Source: Prorocentrum cordatum (taxonomy: Eukaryota > Sar > Dinophyceae > Prorocentrales > Prorocentraceae). Taken from it: a stretch of 64,000 nt of DNA. The notes below the pieces were generated by a model. It was given only the letters and a program-made list of their open reading frames with translations, was not told the origin of the DNA and searched no databases. The translations under genes were made by a program, and so were the position numbers. The DNA is taken from positions 207,501-271,500 of the forward strand of contig CAUYUJ010018715.1 in the NCBI GenBank assembly GCA_963575745.1, given 5' to 3'. This document shows positions 24,151 through 34,899 of this stretch, piece by piece (within the stretch, counting starts at the first letter, position 1; the number at the start of each line of letters is the position of its first letter).

Positions 24151-24959
24151 CCAGGTGCGCCTGGGTGTACCAGGAGCGACGAGGGTTGAGCCCGCGAGTG
24201 GTCAAGGGATCCCAGGAAACCCTTTCCGAGTCGTGCTCCGAGTTTCTGCCTGCATGGCCGAAGCCAGTGCTGTGAAGAAGAGGCTTTCCTCCTGGCAGAT
24301 CTCGCCCCCTGTACTTTTTTTATCGTGGAGTGGACAGATGCGATCTGAAATCTTGCTGTAAGGAGTCTTTGGTCACATTCTTCGTTGAGATTTGAGCGTC
24401 CTGGGGTGACGCAGGGCTCATGTGGGTCCCTAGGGCCATCGGGGGAGAAGACATATCCGTGGGGCACCTACTGCCAGGCCGAGTGATTAGTCGAATGTAC
24501 CAGATGTGACCTGTAGATCTGGAGAAAGCCAAATATGACACAACACCAATCCCAGCCAGGCCCATCCTGTGGGGTGGTGCTAGAAACCCCCCTGAACCAA
24601 GGTGCCCCCAGGATTTCCAAGGAGGCCCAAGCCCCCACGGCCTCCAGAGCACCCTGCACGAGGCCCAGGGGGCACCAGGGGCTAGAAGGCGGCATTGAGA
24701 GAAAAGTTGGGGGCACCTTGAGCCATGGGCACCTCTAGCAACCCCCGATCCCTGGCCTAACACCGATCCCAGCCTGTCTCACATTCCGGGCCCGGAACAG
24801 ATGTGCATCAACAAATCGTGGGCCCAGAATTGCTCTGACCATGATCGGTGTTGTGCGAGGGTGGCGACCCGCAGTAGACGAGAGGGCGCCTTGAGGCGTC
24901 TGCTGGGTCACTCCAATTCGCGCTGCGCGCCGCGTGGGGCATGAGGCGCTGGCCACCCT
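24151..24959. other. gene-less stretch
   Basis: No repeat family or exon was supported. ACACCAATCCCAGCC (24,543) and ACACCGATCCCAGCC (24,761) are a minor direct repeat. Confidence 0.45.
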
Positions 24960-25147
24960 TAGAAGAAGAAAATAAACACAAACTTTTGGCGCTCCGCGCG
25001 GACTTCTTGGATCTGCGCGGAACCCCTCCCTGGCGCACGGTGCGCGCCAGGGGTGGCGCCGGAGGCGGCGCCGAGGTGGCCCAACGCGGGTCTAAGAAAT
25101 CCGCGCGGACCGCCACAAGTTCATGTCTATGGCGTGTTTCTTCTTCG
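24960..25147. mobile_element. TIR family A, copy 3
   Basis: The left arm AACTTTTGGCGCTCCGCGCG then GACTTCTTGGATC is mirrored on the right by AACTTGTGGCGGTCCGCGCG then GATTTCTTAGACC in reverse complement. GAAGAAGAAA occurs at both outer ends in inverted orientation. The centre is GCGC-rich. Confidence 0.88.
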
Positions 25148-25493
25148 AACCCTGGAGAAGAATAGACGCGTCAGCCCAGACCGCGATGTCCCCCGGACCC
25201 CTCCACCCAGAACTACGACGCCAGCTCCCCGAGCCGCGCCCAGCTGTGGCCACGGTAGAGTCCCGACAGAAGCAGAAACGTGCACATCCTCGACCCTCCG
25301 CAACGCTGACTCGGAGAGTGAGGGTGGCACAACCCACTCCCACACCCGCCAAGACTCCCATTCCCGACCCGGTGCTCCAGGAGGTCCGGCCTGGGGGTGG
25401 GGAGGGCTGTTGCCCCCAAACAGCAAAAAACAGACAGGACCTGGCGGGGATGGGGGTGGGTTGTTCTCCCCTCAGAGACGTGCCTGCGACTCT

Positions 25494-25624
25494 GGCCATC
25501 GCTCGGACATCCATTCCCTGTGCTTTTTTGTCCGTTTCGTGCGTGGTTTTTTCACCAAATCATCAAGGATGCTCCTCGATGGTCCTCGCCGAAGGAAAAA
25601 AGCACACGTCCGAGCGATGCCAAG
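25494..25624. mobile_element. 131 bp TIR element with GACTCT target duplication
   Basis: Ends GGCCATCGCTCGGACATCC and, in reverse complement, CTTGGCATCGCTCGGACGTG; both are followed by TGCTTTTTT-like sequence. GACTCT flanks it at 25,488-25,493 and 25,625-25,630. Confidence 0.8.
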
Positions 25625-25630
25625 GACTCT

Positions 25631-26669
25631 CGTTATCGTAAGACCTACTGGTTCCTCGTGCGGGCTGCCAGGCCACCGGCTGGGCACAAAGGGGCCGGCC
25701 GAGACGCCAGAAAGAGGGCCCTGCGGCCGAGGGCGGTGGGGATGCAACGCTTGGCCGCCCCAGCGGTCCAGCATGCGAAATGTGCGTGGCATCCGGGCAG
25801 CGACCCAGAGGCTGGGATGTATGCATATCCCCCCGCCCGGGGACCGATCTTCAGGGGCCTCGTGAGTCAGTGGATATGAACCGTCCTGGGCCCCCCTAAG
25901 GGCCACCACATCTTCCTATCGAGAGCCACCCGGGGTCCCAGGAATTCGGATCCCCGGGCGGTGGATATGGACGAATCGCTGCCTCGCAGCGACGGGCGAG
26001 ATCTTGTCTACTCAGCCCCGTCCCTTCCACGAGTAGACAGGCTACGCGATATACCCTGGTCGGCGGGCCGCGACGGGCGGTGACGAACTATTCTAGGGCA
26101 TGAGCAAGTGGCCCTCGCCATGGTTGCACAAACTGCGAAGGGTGGGCCATGAGGATGCAGCCAAAATCTCGCCACAAGGGGCCTGGCATTGACAGGTGTA
26201 CTTCTTTCTTTTGTATCGAATGATGCTGTATGGGATGGGCTTGACGCACACACACACACACACACTACGTCAGTTGGTCGGCCACGGAATTCGGTGTACA
26301 AGTGCCCCCGCTTCCAGTAAAGTGTGGGATACTGGAACTTTTCACAAGCCGAATTTCAGGGCCTGCAATATGACGTGATGCATGCTCTGGGGTCCTCCGA
26401 CTGCAGCTGTCTGCTGGGAACAGGCCACAGCCAAAGAGGTACCGAGTCCCTTCCGAAACAAGGCTGGCCACTGTTTCGACGCTCCGACGTCGATTCCTTC
26501 TGTCCCGTTGGCCTCCTTGTGATTCAAAGCACCTTCCGAAGGACGAGGAGGAACAAGGGTGGACTGCGAATCGCAACAAGTTTGGCGCATGCGCTCCCAG
26601 AGAACAGAGCGGCATCCCCCGTACCAGGCGATGCCGCAGAGTCGCACCATCTCCGCAAACAATGGCAGC
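25631..26669. other. gene-less stretch
   Basis: A CA run lies at 26,246-26,262. A minus-strand frame of 212 codons at 26,342-26,980 includes a Leu run from the GGA microsatellite and no domain. No exon is supported. Confidence 0.45.
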
Positions 26670-26802
26670 CTCACAGGGAGGAAGAGGAGCAGGAGGAGGC
26701 AGAGCAGGAGGAGGAGGAGGAGGAGGAGGAGTAGGAGGAGTAGGAGGCAGAGGAGGAGGAGGCGGAGGAGGAGGAGAAAGAGGAGGCCCCTCGCCCTATG
26801 CA
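26670..26802. repeat. GGA microsatellite
   Basis: GGAGGA runs with GCAGAG and GTAGGAG interruptions. Confidence 0.92.
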
Positions 26803-26980
26803 GTACCGGAGCAACGTCAGACGCTGCCATTGGCCCGGGAGACGCAGACCCGGAAGCCTTGGCACGTACCATCCTCATGGCTTCTGGCTCCTCTGACTTG
26901 CAGCTGGAACAAACGGGCCCCAAGTGAAACAAACAGCAAGTCTTGGATCCTGGGGCCTTCCCAGGAGACCCGCTCTTCAT

Positions 26981-27318
26981 CCGGGCGGGTGGTAATTTTC
27001 AGTCGGGCAGGTCCCTCTACGGGAGGAAGATTCAAGAATAGTATAACAAATCATCTGGGGACGATTTTTCAACCATGTTTGACTATTTTTGAATTGTTTG
27101 GCAATTTTCCATTTCTTCCAAAATTCGCCTGTAGAAGGACATGTCCGACCTAATGGTAATGGGGGTTGGCCAAGGGGGGGTGAACAAAAAGGCACGAAAA
27201 AGGGGCCCTTTAAGGACTCTTTGGGCACCAGCTGGCCCCAAAAGAAGCTCGAAAGGACCCCTTCAGGGCCCTCGGCTTCACCCCCGATTTGGGCCACCCA
27301 CTATTATCACCCGCCCGA
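26981..27318. mobile_element. TIR family M2, copy 1, interrupted by an M1 element
   Basis: The left end CCGGGCGGGTGGTAAT is cut by the M1 insertion and resumes at 27,161 as GGGGGTTGGCC. The right end in reverse complement is TCGGGCGGGTGATAATAG then TGGGTGGCCC. Without the insert it matches copy 2 at 27,477-27,639 closely. Confidence 0.85.
26997..27153. mobile_element. TIR family M1, copy 1, inserted in M2
   Basis: Ends TTTCAGTCGGGCAGGTCCCT and, in reverse complement, TTAGGTCGGACATGTCCTTC, both followed by CTAC-GG-GAA. The core is AT-rich. The target duplication TGGTAAT is at 26,990-26,996 and 27,154-27,160. Confidence 0.87.
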
Positions 27319-27476
27319 CGGAAACGGCCACAGAAGCTGCAAAACAGAGCCGGTAATTACAAGAAAACGCTTGCCGCCTCCAGGGCCCGCTGAGGTCTGC
27401 CCCTGGCCCCCCCTGAATGCCGACGCTGCAAACACTGCACATCGCGAAAAATCTCGACCGGCCCACAGACACCATC

Positions 27477-27639
27477 TCGGGCGGGTTGTAATGGGGGTGA
27501 CCCATATGGGGGATAAAAAAAGGGGACATGTGGGCCCCTTTTGGGCACCAGCTGGCTCCAAAAGGACCCCTTAAAGGGCCCCTTCGGGGCCCTTTTCTTC
27601 ACCCCCCAGTTGGGCCACCCTCCATTACCCCCCGCCCGA
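27477..27639. mobile_element. TIR family M2, copy 2
   Basis: Ends TCGGGCGGGTTGTAATGGGG and, in reverse complement, TCGGGCGGGGGGTAATGGAG, followed by GTGACCCA/GTGGCCCA. The interior is GGGCCCC-rich and folds back. CCAT lies at or next to both ends. Confidence 0.87.
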
Positions 27640-28045
27640 CCATATTTGCGCGTCATTTCTCAAGTTGGATTGATCTGTGAGGGCCCCGGGGCCCGAGGTT
27701 GAGCGAAAACGCCCGGCTCGAAAAAGTTGGGTCGCCAGGATGTCAGAGCCACGCGGGGCCTTCTTGCTCTTGCCGCCGCCCCAGTCGTTGCCGTCGTCCT
27801 TGTCCTGTCCCGGGGGCTACCGCGGTCGCACCGGCGCGCGTGCTTCGACAATCGCGTCCCACGAGTCGCAGAGTAACTACGTGCAAATGGCCTGGATCCG
27901 CCGCGGGGAATCCACGATCCACGGTATCGAAACGCGACACGCCACAATGAAGCCGAAAGCGCCTTCACACGACCTCACGCGCGCAGCTTAGGCGCCAATG
28001 CCAGCGCAGACGACCCTTTTTTCTTGCGTCGCTCATGTGGTTTTC
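27640..28045. other. gene-less stretch
   Basis: Both strands carry frames of about 100 codons with no recognised domain. No splice-site pair was convincing. Confidence 0.4.
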
Positions 28046-28240
28046 GAACGCCCTCCTCCTCCTCCTCCTCCTCCTCCTCCTCCTCTCCTCCTCCTTCTCC
28101 TCCTTCTCCCCCTCCTCCTCCTCATTTTTTCTTCTTCTGCTCCTCCTCCTCCTCCTCCTCCGCCTCCTCCTCCTTCTTTTTTTTCTTCCGCTCCTCCTCC
28201 TCCTCCTCCTCCTCCTCCTCCTCCTCCTCCTCCTCCTCTG
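28046..28240. repeat. CTC microsatellite
   Basis: CTC/CTT run on the plus strand. It generates the Arg-, Glu-, Gly- and Pro-rich frames around it. Confidence 0.95.
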
Positions 28241-28444
28241 AGCAGGCACTTTGCGATTACTGGCGCGCGCTCGGTGGGTGCTGCTCGTCCCGCGCACGGC
28301 GGCGACGGAAGGGGCGCCCGGCGGCCTCCCCGCGAGCGAGCCGCGGGGGGGGGCGGAGGGTGCAGCCAGTAGGCGTCGCGGCACATATAGAGAAGAGACG
28401 GCGCGTCGGGCTCGGGGGGGGGGGCACGCCCCCCCCCCTGCCCC

Positions 28445-28615
28445 CCAGGCGGGAGGGAGGGAGGGAGGGAGAGAGGGAGGAATGGAGGGAGGGAGGGAGG
28501 GGGAGGAGGGGGAGGAATGGAATGGAATGGAATGGAATGGAACGCAATGGAATGGAATGCGATGCAATGGGATGCAATGCAATGGAATGGACTGGAATGG
28601 AATGGAATGGATGGG
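28445..28615. repeat. GGGA and GGAAT pentanucleotide runs
   Basis: GGGA units at 28,449-28,503 lead into GGAAT units with GATGCAAT variants at 28,515-28,612. Confidence 0.92.
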
Positions 28616-28949
28616 GTGGGGCGGACACAATCCGCCGACCGACACTGCGGCGGCATGTAGGCTCAGTCGTCTACGACTGGCCACGACTCCGTGGCCTCGG
28701 CCTCGCGCTGAACGCGCCTGCATTCTTTGGCCCATTCAACCGCCGTGTCGGGCGCGACAAAACCATGCAGGCGCGCATTTCGGGCCAGGCTTAAGACGGG
28801 GACCGAAGCCCCGTACACGTGGAAGCTGGCGGGGCCCCTGGTACCGTCGGCCACGGGACCCACAGGGGGCCGCTAGCGGGCCCAGACGCGACGGACCCAG
28901 CCGCCGGAGACCCAGCCCCCAAGCTGGGCCCCATCAGCTCCCCTTGCAG

Positions 28950-31201
28950 CCACGCAAGATCCTCCTCCTCAGGGCCTCTAAACGCGAACAGCCTGGGAGG
29001 GGAAGCAGGGGCAGAGGGGTGGAGGAACCGACGCAAACGGAACCTTTGAGTCTTGAGCCCAATGCGCCGAGGTCCCAGACAGGTCCCAGCCAGGACTTTG
29101 CCAGGAGAAACTCTTTGAATTTGTTTGGGCCAGAGAGGCCCCGCATGACTTACAGAAAACGAAACACACGCGGTCAGGGCCTCCCACCTCGCATTCCACC
29201 ACCGAATGCCCTTGGAACAGCCCCCAGGAACGACCCCCAGATCCAACCCCACCTCCTCTGACGGCTCGGGCTCGGGCTCCTTTGGTGGTGGGGCGGGGGC
29301 CGCAGACTTCCATCCTAGCAGCTCACGGGTCCAGAGGGCTTCAGGATCGCCGATGGCAAATACAATGTCTAAGATAACGTCGTGTCAACCACCCCCTCAG
29401 TGTCCTAGGCCTCGTGGTCTGCTATCCCGGCATGGACACGGCCAAGTCACAGCACAAGCCCGCAAGCCATGTCCTCGCAGGCTTCGGTGAAGAGGAACCT
29501 CTGGGGTGGGGTCTTCCAGAACAGGGCTCCTTTTTTGCCCAGCGGTCAGCCAAATCATTGCCACACCTGCACAAGGTGTCGTAAAAAGGAGGCATCGTTG
29601 GACGCTCGAGCGTGAGCTTTGACTTCTTTTACTGTCGCACTGCTGCCATGTGTCTGTCACCAACCCTCCCAAACATGGCGATTGGGACACATGGGGTTGA
29701 GGGCTTTGGAGATGCCCCTCGCGCACACGATCGCACCTGCATAAACAGAAGCAACTGTGAGCGCTCCCTCTGAGGCAGGATCGACTGATAATCTGGCCAG
29801 CATACAAAACGCGAAGGCCTCCGCATCTCTGGAGGACTGGGTGAGGGACCGGGCCAAGGGCACAGCGCCGTACACCCTACAACGGGAGGTGCCGTCACCA
29901 TTGATGCAGGTCACTGCCCATCGCGCACGGCGAAACCCGCCAGGCTGGGTGAAAAAGGCAGGCCCGTCCACAATAACCTCGCCTTCGAACAGCAGCCCAG
30001 GCACGCACCCCACGAATCGGATCTGCTCCTCCTCGGGGATATCAAACTCCTGGAAAGCGTGCACAGGCGAGGGCAACAGGCCTCGCGCGAAGATCTCAGC
30101 GCACTGCTCACCTCCACGCTCACCGGCTCTGGCTGCCTCAAGCAGCTCAGGCGGACAAAGTTCTCGGCGAAGAAACTCCGTTGCGGGGAATTCAAAGCAC
30201 GTGTGCCACAAGGTGCCTCGGGCCCCGCATCTCGTGCAGAACGGGCGCGCAGCCTTGCCATTCGTATGCAACCTTGCTTGGCTCCAGTGCGCCCCGAAAT
30301 TGACAAATCTGAACGCGTTCTTACGCCTCGAGGTCCACAGCTCTGGGGAACCAGACAACACGGCCAGTACAGGCCCCCAGTGGACCTCAGACACCCAAGG
30401 GCTCCACAATCTTCTCAGAAGTGTGGCATGGGAGGCAGCGGCCACAGCCGCACGGACAGCCTGGCATGCAGCTCCTGGCGGACAAAAAATCAAGTCGATC
30501 TCGCGCTGGCAATGATCGAGCAGGCGATCATGCTTGACAAGCTGGCAGCCTGCACGGGCAAAGCTGAGCACCGCGGTTTGGGCTGGGTCAGTGCACCGAT
30601 TCCATGGCCTCCGCACGCACGACAGCTGCAGCGCATCCGCGTGGACCGCGCTCAGGATGTCCTGCTGCAGGAGCCCGTCTCGAACTCCAATGGCCCATGC
30701 CTTGGCAACCTCCACCGCGTTCACCACGAACGGGTCCCTGTAGATCGCTCGCTGCATGGCCCTCACCCTGAAGGCGAGGCACGTCCCGGCCGCCAACCTG
30801 CCTTCCGAGCGGAGCGCGTGCACCCGCGGTCCGTTAAGAGTGCCGCCGGCGATCCCCGTGACGGCAGAGCCCCAGACCGCCGTGGCGCATGGCGATCCTC
30901 TGAACGGGTGGCATGGGTTGGCCCCTGCCGAGAAGGAGAAGGAGGAGGAGGAGGAGGAGGAGGAGGAGGAGGAGGACGACGAGGACGAGAAGGAGGAGGA
31001 GGAGGAGGAGGAGGAGGAGGAGGAGAAGGAAGAGGAGGAGCCTCCTCCCGCGAAAAAGCATGTTTCCACTGGGAGGGGTGCCCACCGCGTGCTGCAGGCT
31101 GAGTTCCAAGTCCAGTCTCGGAGCAGAAATGAGCAGACAACAGGGGGCGCGATGAGGCGGCGCCCATGGAGAAGAGGGAAGGCCGAGAGGAGGGAAAACA
31201 A
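28950..31201 (-). mobile_element. decayed non-LTR (LINE-like) retrotransposon, 3' part of ORF2
   Basis: The longest open part, 31,201-29,657, encodes the segment after the polymerase. A zinc-knuckle-like motif FCTRCGARGTLWHTC is at about residues 322-336 (plus-strand 30,195-30,238). An RNase H start VIVDGPAFF is at about 410 (29,967), with its Glu in RDAEAF at about 461. The last RNase H motif CGNDLADRWAKKE is present but in another frame (about 29,523-29,565), and a C-terminal FCKSCGA motif is in a further frame (about 29,135-29,155). At least two frameshifts therefore separate conserved pieces. Where the third RNase H Asp is expected the text reads VYAGAIV. A GGA/CTC microsatellite (30,933-31,040) puts a Ser run in the frame. 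The polymerase palm and endonuclease were not found upstream. Assignment rests on motif order known for dinoflagellate LINE proteins. Confidence 0.8.
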
Positions 31202-31450
31202 GAGGGGAGGAGAACAACCACCGCCGAACCTCTAGTCCCAACCCAAGCCCCAGCCGCCCGGCCGAAGGCTCTGCCTCTGGAGGCTCGGAATGGGGGGAGT
31301 GCAGACAAAAAGATGTCAGGCCCTCTGCTCGTCCTGCTGCGTCCTCCTACTCCGCCTCCTCATGCTCTCCCCCATCCACCTTATATGAGCCCTCCTCCCG
31401 CAACATGCCTGCTTCCACTGAGAAGGGTGCCCACCGCGTGCTGCACGCCA
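31036..31450. repeat. duplicated CCTCCTCCCGC block
   Basis: GAGCCTCCTCCCGC, then TTTCCACTGGGAGG and GTGCCCACCGCGTGCTGCA, occurs at 31,036-31,092 and again with small changes at 31,388-31,445. The first copy adjoins the microsatellite inside the LINE remnant. Confidence 0.75.
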
Positions 31451-31689
31451 GCGAACCTGGCTGCGGACAGCTGGGCTGGATTTAGCTTGGCCCCAACCCG
31501 CGCGCAACTTGGGTCCACTGACAAGGAAGTTAACTTTGGGGAGGAGGACGACCATGGCAAACCCAAGACCCATCAACGATGTTGAAATACACCCTCACTC
31601 CAAGATCCCTCTACATAGGCCCCGACAAGGGGGTCATTTCCGCAGAGGGACTTGCCCCGTTGAGGGGCAGCCGTGTGAACATCTTGAAG

Positions 31690-31812
31690 GGTGCCAGGAA
31701 AACCATTCTCAGGACGTCAACGCCACGAGTCAACCTGACTGGTACTTCTTGGCGATCCTGAATCGTGCCAGAACGCCATTCCTGGGACTTCAACACCGCG
31801 AATCAACGTAAC
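31690..31812. repeat. ~80 bp tandem duplication
   Basis: Two diverged units: GTGCCAGGAAAACCATTCTC, then GACGTCAAC and GAGTCAAC; and GTGCCAGAACGCCATTCCTG, then GACTTCAAC and GAATCAAC. Confidence 0.65.
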
Positions 31813-32250
31813 TGCTGCGCCCTGAAAATTGAGGAGGGGTTGAGGATGACGGGGAGGGGAACACCAGATTCTTGCTTGAAGTACTGCACGGCATGATGCT
31901 CGCACGCCGACCTGCGACGCACGGCTGCCTTCGGCACGCCCGCGTGCACTGCCAGATCCCTGCCAACGAATCTGCCCACCGATGGCGCAATCGCAACTGA
32001 CTGGCCCTCGACTGCGCCCTCACGACCTGCAGCCCTCGCGCCACCATCAGGAACTCTGAATAAGCAGCGCAGGGGCTTTCCTGGCCACGGCGAACCTGGC
32101 CACGAACAGGTTTTCCGACCTAGATCTATAGAGCGGCCCCCCAAAACCAGTGCCCCTTCCTGAGCCCAGAGTTGTCCTCTCATTTCCGCGCCTGGGCTGT
32201 ATACCCCGCACGGCCGAGCAACATGCGGCTCGGCCATGATTCCTGTCTTG
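31813..32250 (-). other. possible protein-coding exon, unrecognised
   Basis: Low confidence. A minus-strand frame from about 32,085 to 31,803 reads as normal-complexity protein (for example SVGRFVGRDLAVHAGVPKAA) rather than repeat translation. It contains no domain I know. An upstream AG (near 32,078) could be an acceptor, but no partner exon was found. It could equally be chance or a retroelement fragment. Confidence 0.15.
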
Positions 32251-32254
32251 CCGG

Positions 32255-32420
32255 ATGATCCACAAGCCGCGCGTGCTTCTCCACATGGACCCGTCAGTAC
32301 CAGAGACCTCCCCCACAAGGACGTCGCCGATGCATCGCCGTCGTCGCCGATGCATCGGCGATGCGGCGCGATTCTCCAACCCCGCCTGCTCGGACCCCGC
32401 ATGGGAGGCCTGCAAGCACA
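32255..32420. mobile_element. TIR family E, copy 2 (degenerate left end)
   Basis: TCGCCGATGCATCGCCG, TCGCCGATGCATCGGCGATG, CGGCGCGATTCTCC and CCGCATGGGAGGCCTG follow the family order at the right end. The left arm is poorly conserved. Confidence 0.65.
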
Positions 32421-32835
32421 AGCACGTCGCGTGCGGTGCACCCAGGTGCGCCGCGTGGCTCGGACGCCGACTGCGCAGGCGAAGGGGATGCAAGCATGCT
32501 GGGCCATCCCGCGGTCCGGAACGCCTGCTCAGCGCGTCGCAAGCGGTGGGCCTGGCGACACGCTGCTGTGCCCTGCGAGGTGGTGGCGTGCCGCTCCGCT
32601 GTGTGGGGCGGGCGGCTTGGACAAAAAGCTCGGCGCCCGGATGCCTGGGGGGGCAAGGGCTCGGCGAGCGCGTCGCGCCGAAGCGAGGTGGGCGGGCCAG
32701 ACCCGGCGGAGGGACACTCTGAGCCAAAGGCCCTGGCCGTGCAGCCGGGGCCGACTGGAGAGGACACGCGAAGAGGACACCGGGCCCTTCCGAGGGCCAC
32801 ACTGCCATGAGAATGTGCGGGGCATGGGTTTGGTC

Positions 32836-32990
32836 ACACAGGACACAATGGTACCCTCGATTTGGCAGGGCCGACCTGCTAATTTCAGGCGCTATGGGCC
32901 ATAGGGGTGCACGGGGCATAGGTCGCAAAGCAGAGGACACAAGGGTACCCTCGATCTGGCAGGGTCGACCTGCGAATCGGCCTCGACTGC
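32836..32990. repeat. 97 bp tandem duplication
   Basis: GGACACAATGGTACCCTCGA and GGACACAAGGGTACCCTCGA, each followed by TGGCAGGG-CGACCTGC-AAT, lie about 97 bp apart. The rest of 32,421-33,227 shows no gene. Confidence 0.75.
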
Positions 32991-33227
32991 ACGTCCCACG
33001 CATCACCGACTCTGGGAGCTCCCAGCACCGCAGGCCAGCCAGCCATCCTGGGCCCAGACCCAGAGCAGCTGGGCGCCCCGACCTTTCCCCGAGGCCGGGA
33101 CGCAGGAGGGGACAGTTCCCCCTGGCGCCACCCTGGAGGAGCATGGGGGCGGGACGATGAAAGAGCCAAGCATGCCCACTCTAGTTATGATCCAGGGTTG
33201 CCCCCACCCCCCCCATGCATCTGTGAA

Positions 33228-33395
33228 GGGGCCCTGGGACACACATTTCAATACACACAAATAAAAGGATTCCCCGTATTTTCATATATTTTCTGGGTTT
33301 CTGTCTTCCCCCCCCACTTCCAATTTTTTTCCACACTTTCCTGGGAATCGACGATTAATTGTGTCTGTGTATTTTTTCCCCTCGTGAATATGGGA
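33228..33395. mobile_element. TIR family B, copy 2
   Basis: AATACACACAAATAAAAGGA, then CCCCGTATTTTC, TCTGTCTTCCCCCCCCACTT and GAATCGACGATTAATTGTGT. The copy at 46,214-46,380 matches over most of its length. The ends are weakly inverted (ACACA-rich). Confidence 0.78.
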
Positions 33396-33439
33396 TCGAG
33401 CCCCCCCCCCGCTGGACGGGTACGCCCATGAGCCTCGCG

Positions 33440-33658
33440 AGAAGCCTCCCGGATGGGATCGCTCTCACCCCGCCTGTTGTGGTGGCCCTGTGGGCGTGTA
33501 GGGGTGGAGGGTTGGCGTCCCGCTGCTTTCGCCGAGAGCTTTCGGAGACCAAGACGACCAAGATCGCAGGGCCTCGCGAATGGGATCGCCCCCTTCACTG
33601 CTGTCGTGGCCCTGTGGGAGTGGAGTGGTGGAGGGTGGAAGTCGTCGTCGTCCTCGTC

Positions 33659-33708
<50 letters not shown>

Positions 33709-33729
33709 CGTCGTCGTCGACGTCGTCTT

Positions 33730-33763
<34 letters not shown>

Positions 33764-33890
33764 TGGCGTCGTCGTCGTTATCGTCACCAGATGTCTCGCG
33801 GGGTCGGTTCACAGACCCCCCCCAAAAGAAACGGCTCTAAGGATCCGGGCCCTCCCCCCCACCAGATAGAACGGGGGGGGCGACGACGAA

Positions 33891-33934
<44 letters not shown>

Positions 33935-34075
33935 CGGCGACGACGACGACGACGACAGCGACGACGAACACAACGCCGACACCGACGACGACGCCGAGCC
34001 CGACGCCGACGCCGGTACCGACAGAAGGCGATGATGACGTCGTTGACGACGGCGACGAAGACGAACCATCTCACA
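33440..34075. repeat. inverted GTC/GAC trinucleotide arms
   Basis: The left arm is GTC-rich (33,641-33,783) and includes GTCGGC hexamers. The right arm is GAC-rich (33,879-34,065) and includes GCCGAC units, so the two are reverse complements around a 95 bp spacer with CGGTTCACAGACCCCCCCC. A ~130 bp direct duplication containing GTGGCCCTGTGGG (33,483 and 33,606) precedes the left arm; its inverted copy CCCACAGGGCCACGACC is at 34,331. Confidence 0.85.
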
Positions 34076-34079
34076 CCCA

Positions 34080-34603
34080 CAGGGCGATCAGCAACAACGT
34101 ACCCCTAAGACTTTGGGAGGAGACCTAAGTTAGGATGGCCAAAAACATTAGGGATATGGGGGTCTTCTCCGCAGATGTATCGGACCAAACCGCCCAGAAG
34201 TAGCACCCCTGATGCGAAGATGGGGCCCTAAGAGAAGCCACGCGTCCATCGTGTGATCCGGGTTGGGAGTTCTTCTGATCTCGATGATGGGGGGAGGGGG
34301 GGGGCGCCTGCACCCACCACAACGCGACACCCACAGGGCCACGACCGCATGGGGGGGGAGCCCCTCGCGCGGGGGGGGGGAGGGGGCCGCGGGCATCAGC
34401 AGCAGAGGGGCGGGGGGCAGAACCCTTGCCCGTCGGTGCGAATTCAAATCGCACTGCCAGTGGAAACGCAAACAAAACGGGCAAGAGCAGACGAGCAGCA
34501 CGAAGTGAGGAGCGGGCAGCGTCGGCGAATTCCTGCCCGCACCAACGAAGTACAGTCGAAGCTTCTGCAACAGAATCCGTACGGAGCGCCATTCGAACCC
34601 AAC
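34080..34603. other. gene-less stretch
   Basis: G-runs at 34,288-34,305, 34,352-34,360 and 34,371-34,384. A minus-strand frame of 162 codons has no recognisable domain. Confidence 0.4.
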
Positions 34604-34610
34604 TTGTGTG

Positions 34611-34749
34611 ATGGGCATGTTTTCCACCACCACCACCAGGAGGGGGAGGGGTTCCTCCTCCTCCTCCTCCTCCTCCTCCTCCTCCTCCTCCTCCTACGCC
34701 TCCTTCCCCCTCCAACTTATGGTGGTGGTGGTGGAAAACAAACTCATCA
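34611..34749. mobile_element. TIR element, same family as the PDZ-gene intron
   Basis: Ends ATGGGCATGTTTTCCACCAC and, in reverse complement, ATGAGTTTGTTTTCCACCAC, around a CTC tract. The target duplication TTGTGTG is at 34,604-34,610 and 34,750-34,756. Length is 139 bp against about 161 for the intron copy. Confidence 0.88.
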
Positions 34750-34899
34750 TTGTGTGTAGAGACGCGAGGAGCGCCAAAGGACCCCGAGAACATGCGCCAT
34801 GAGCCTCGATTCATGATGGGCTCAACGACTTCTTCGGTCCCTTGGCTCACGATGGATCTTGCAATACTCCTGCAGGTGTAGATAGAGGTCTTTGGATGT

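Noticed and set aside
28515-28612. GGAAT repeats resembling human satellite, hence contamination
   Set aside because: The run is under 100 bp and continuous with local GGGA and G-rich sequence, so a simple local microsatellite is more likely.
28663-28863. Minus-strand 66-codon frame with ordinary composition (LARNARLHGFVAPDTAVEWA)
   Set aside because: Too short, no family recognised and no splice partner; it may be the far 3' tail of the LINE region.
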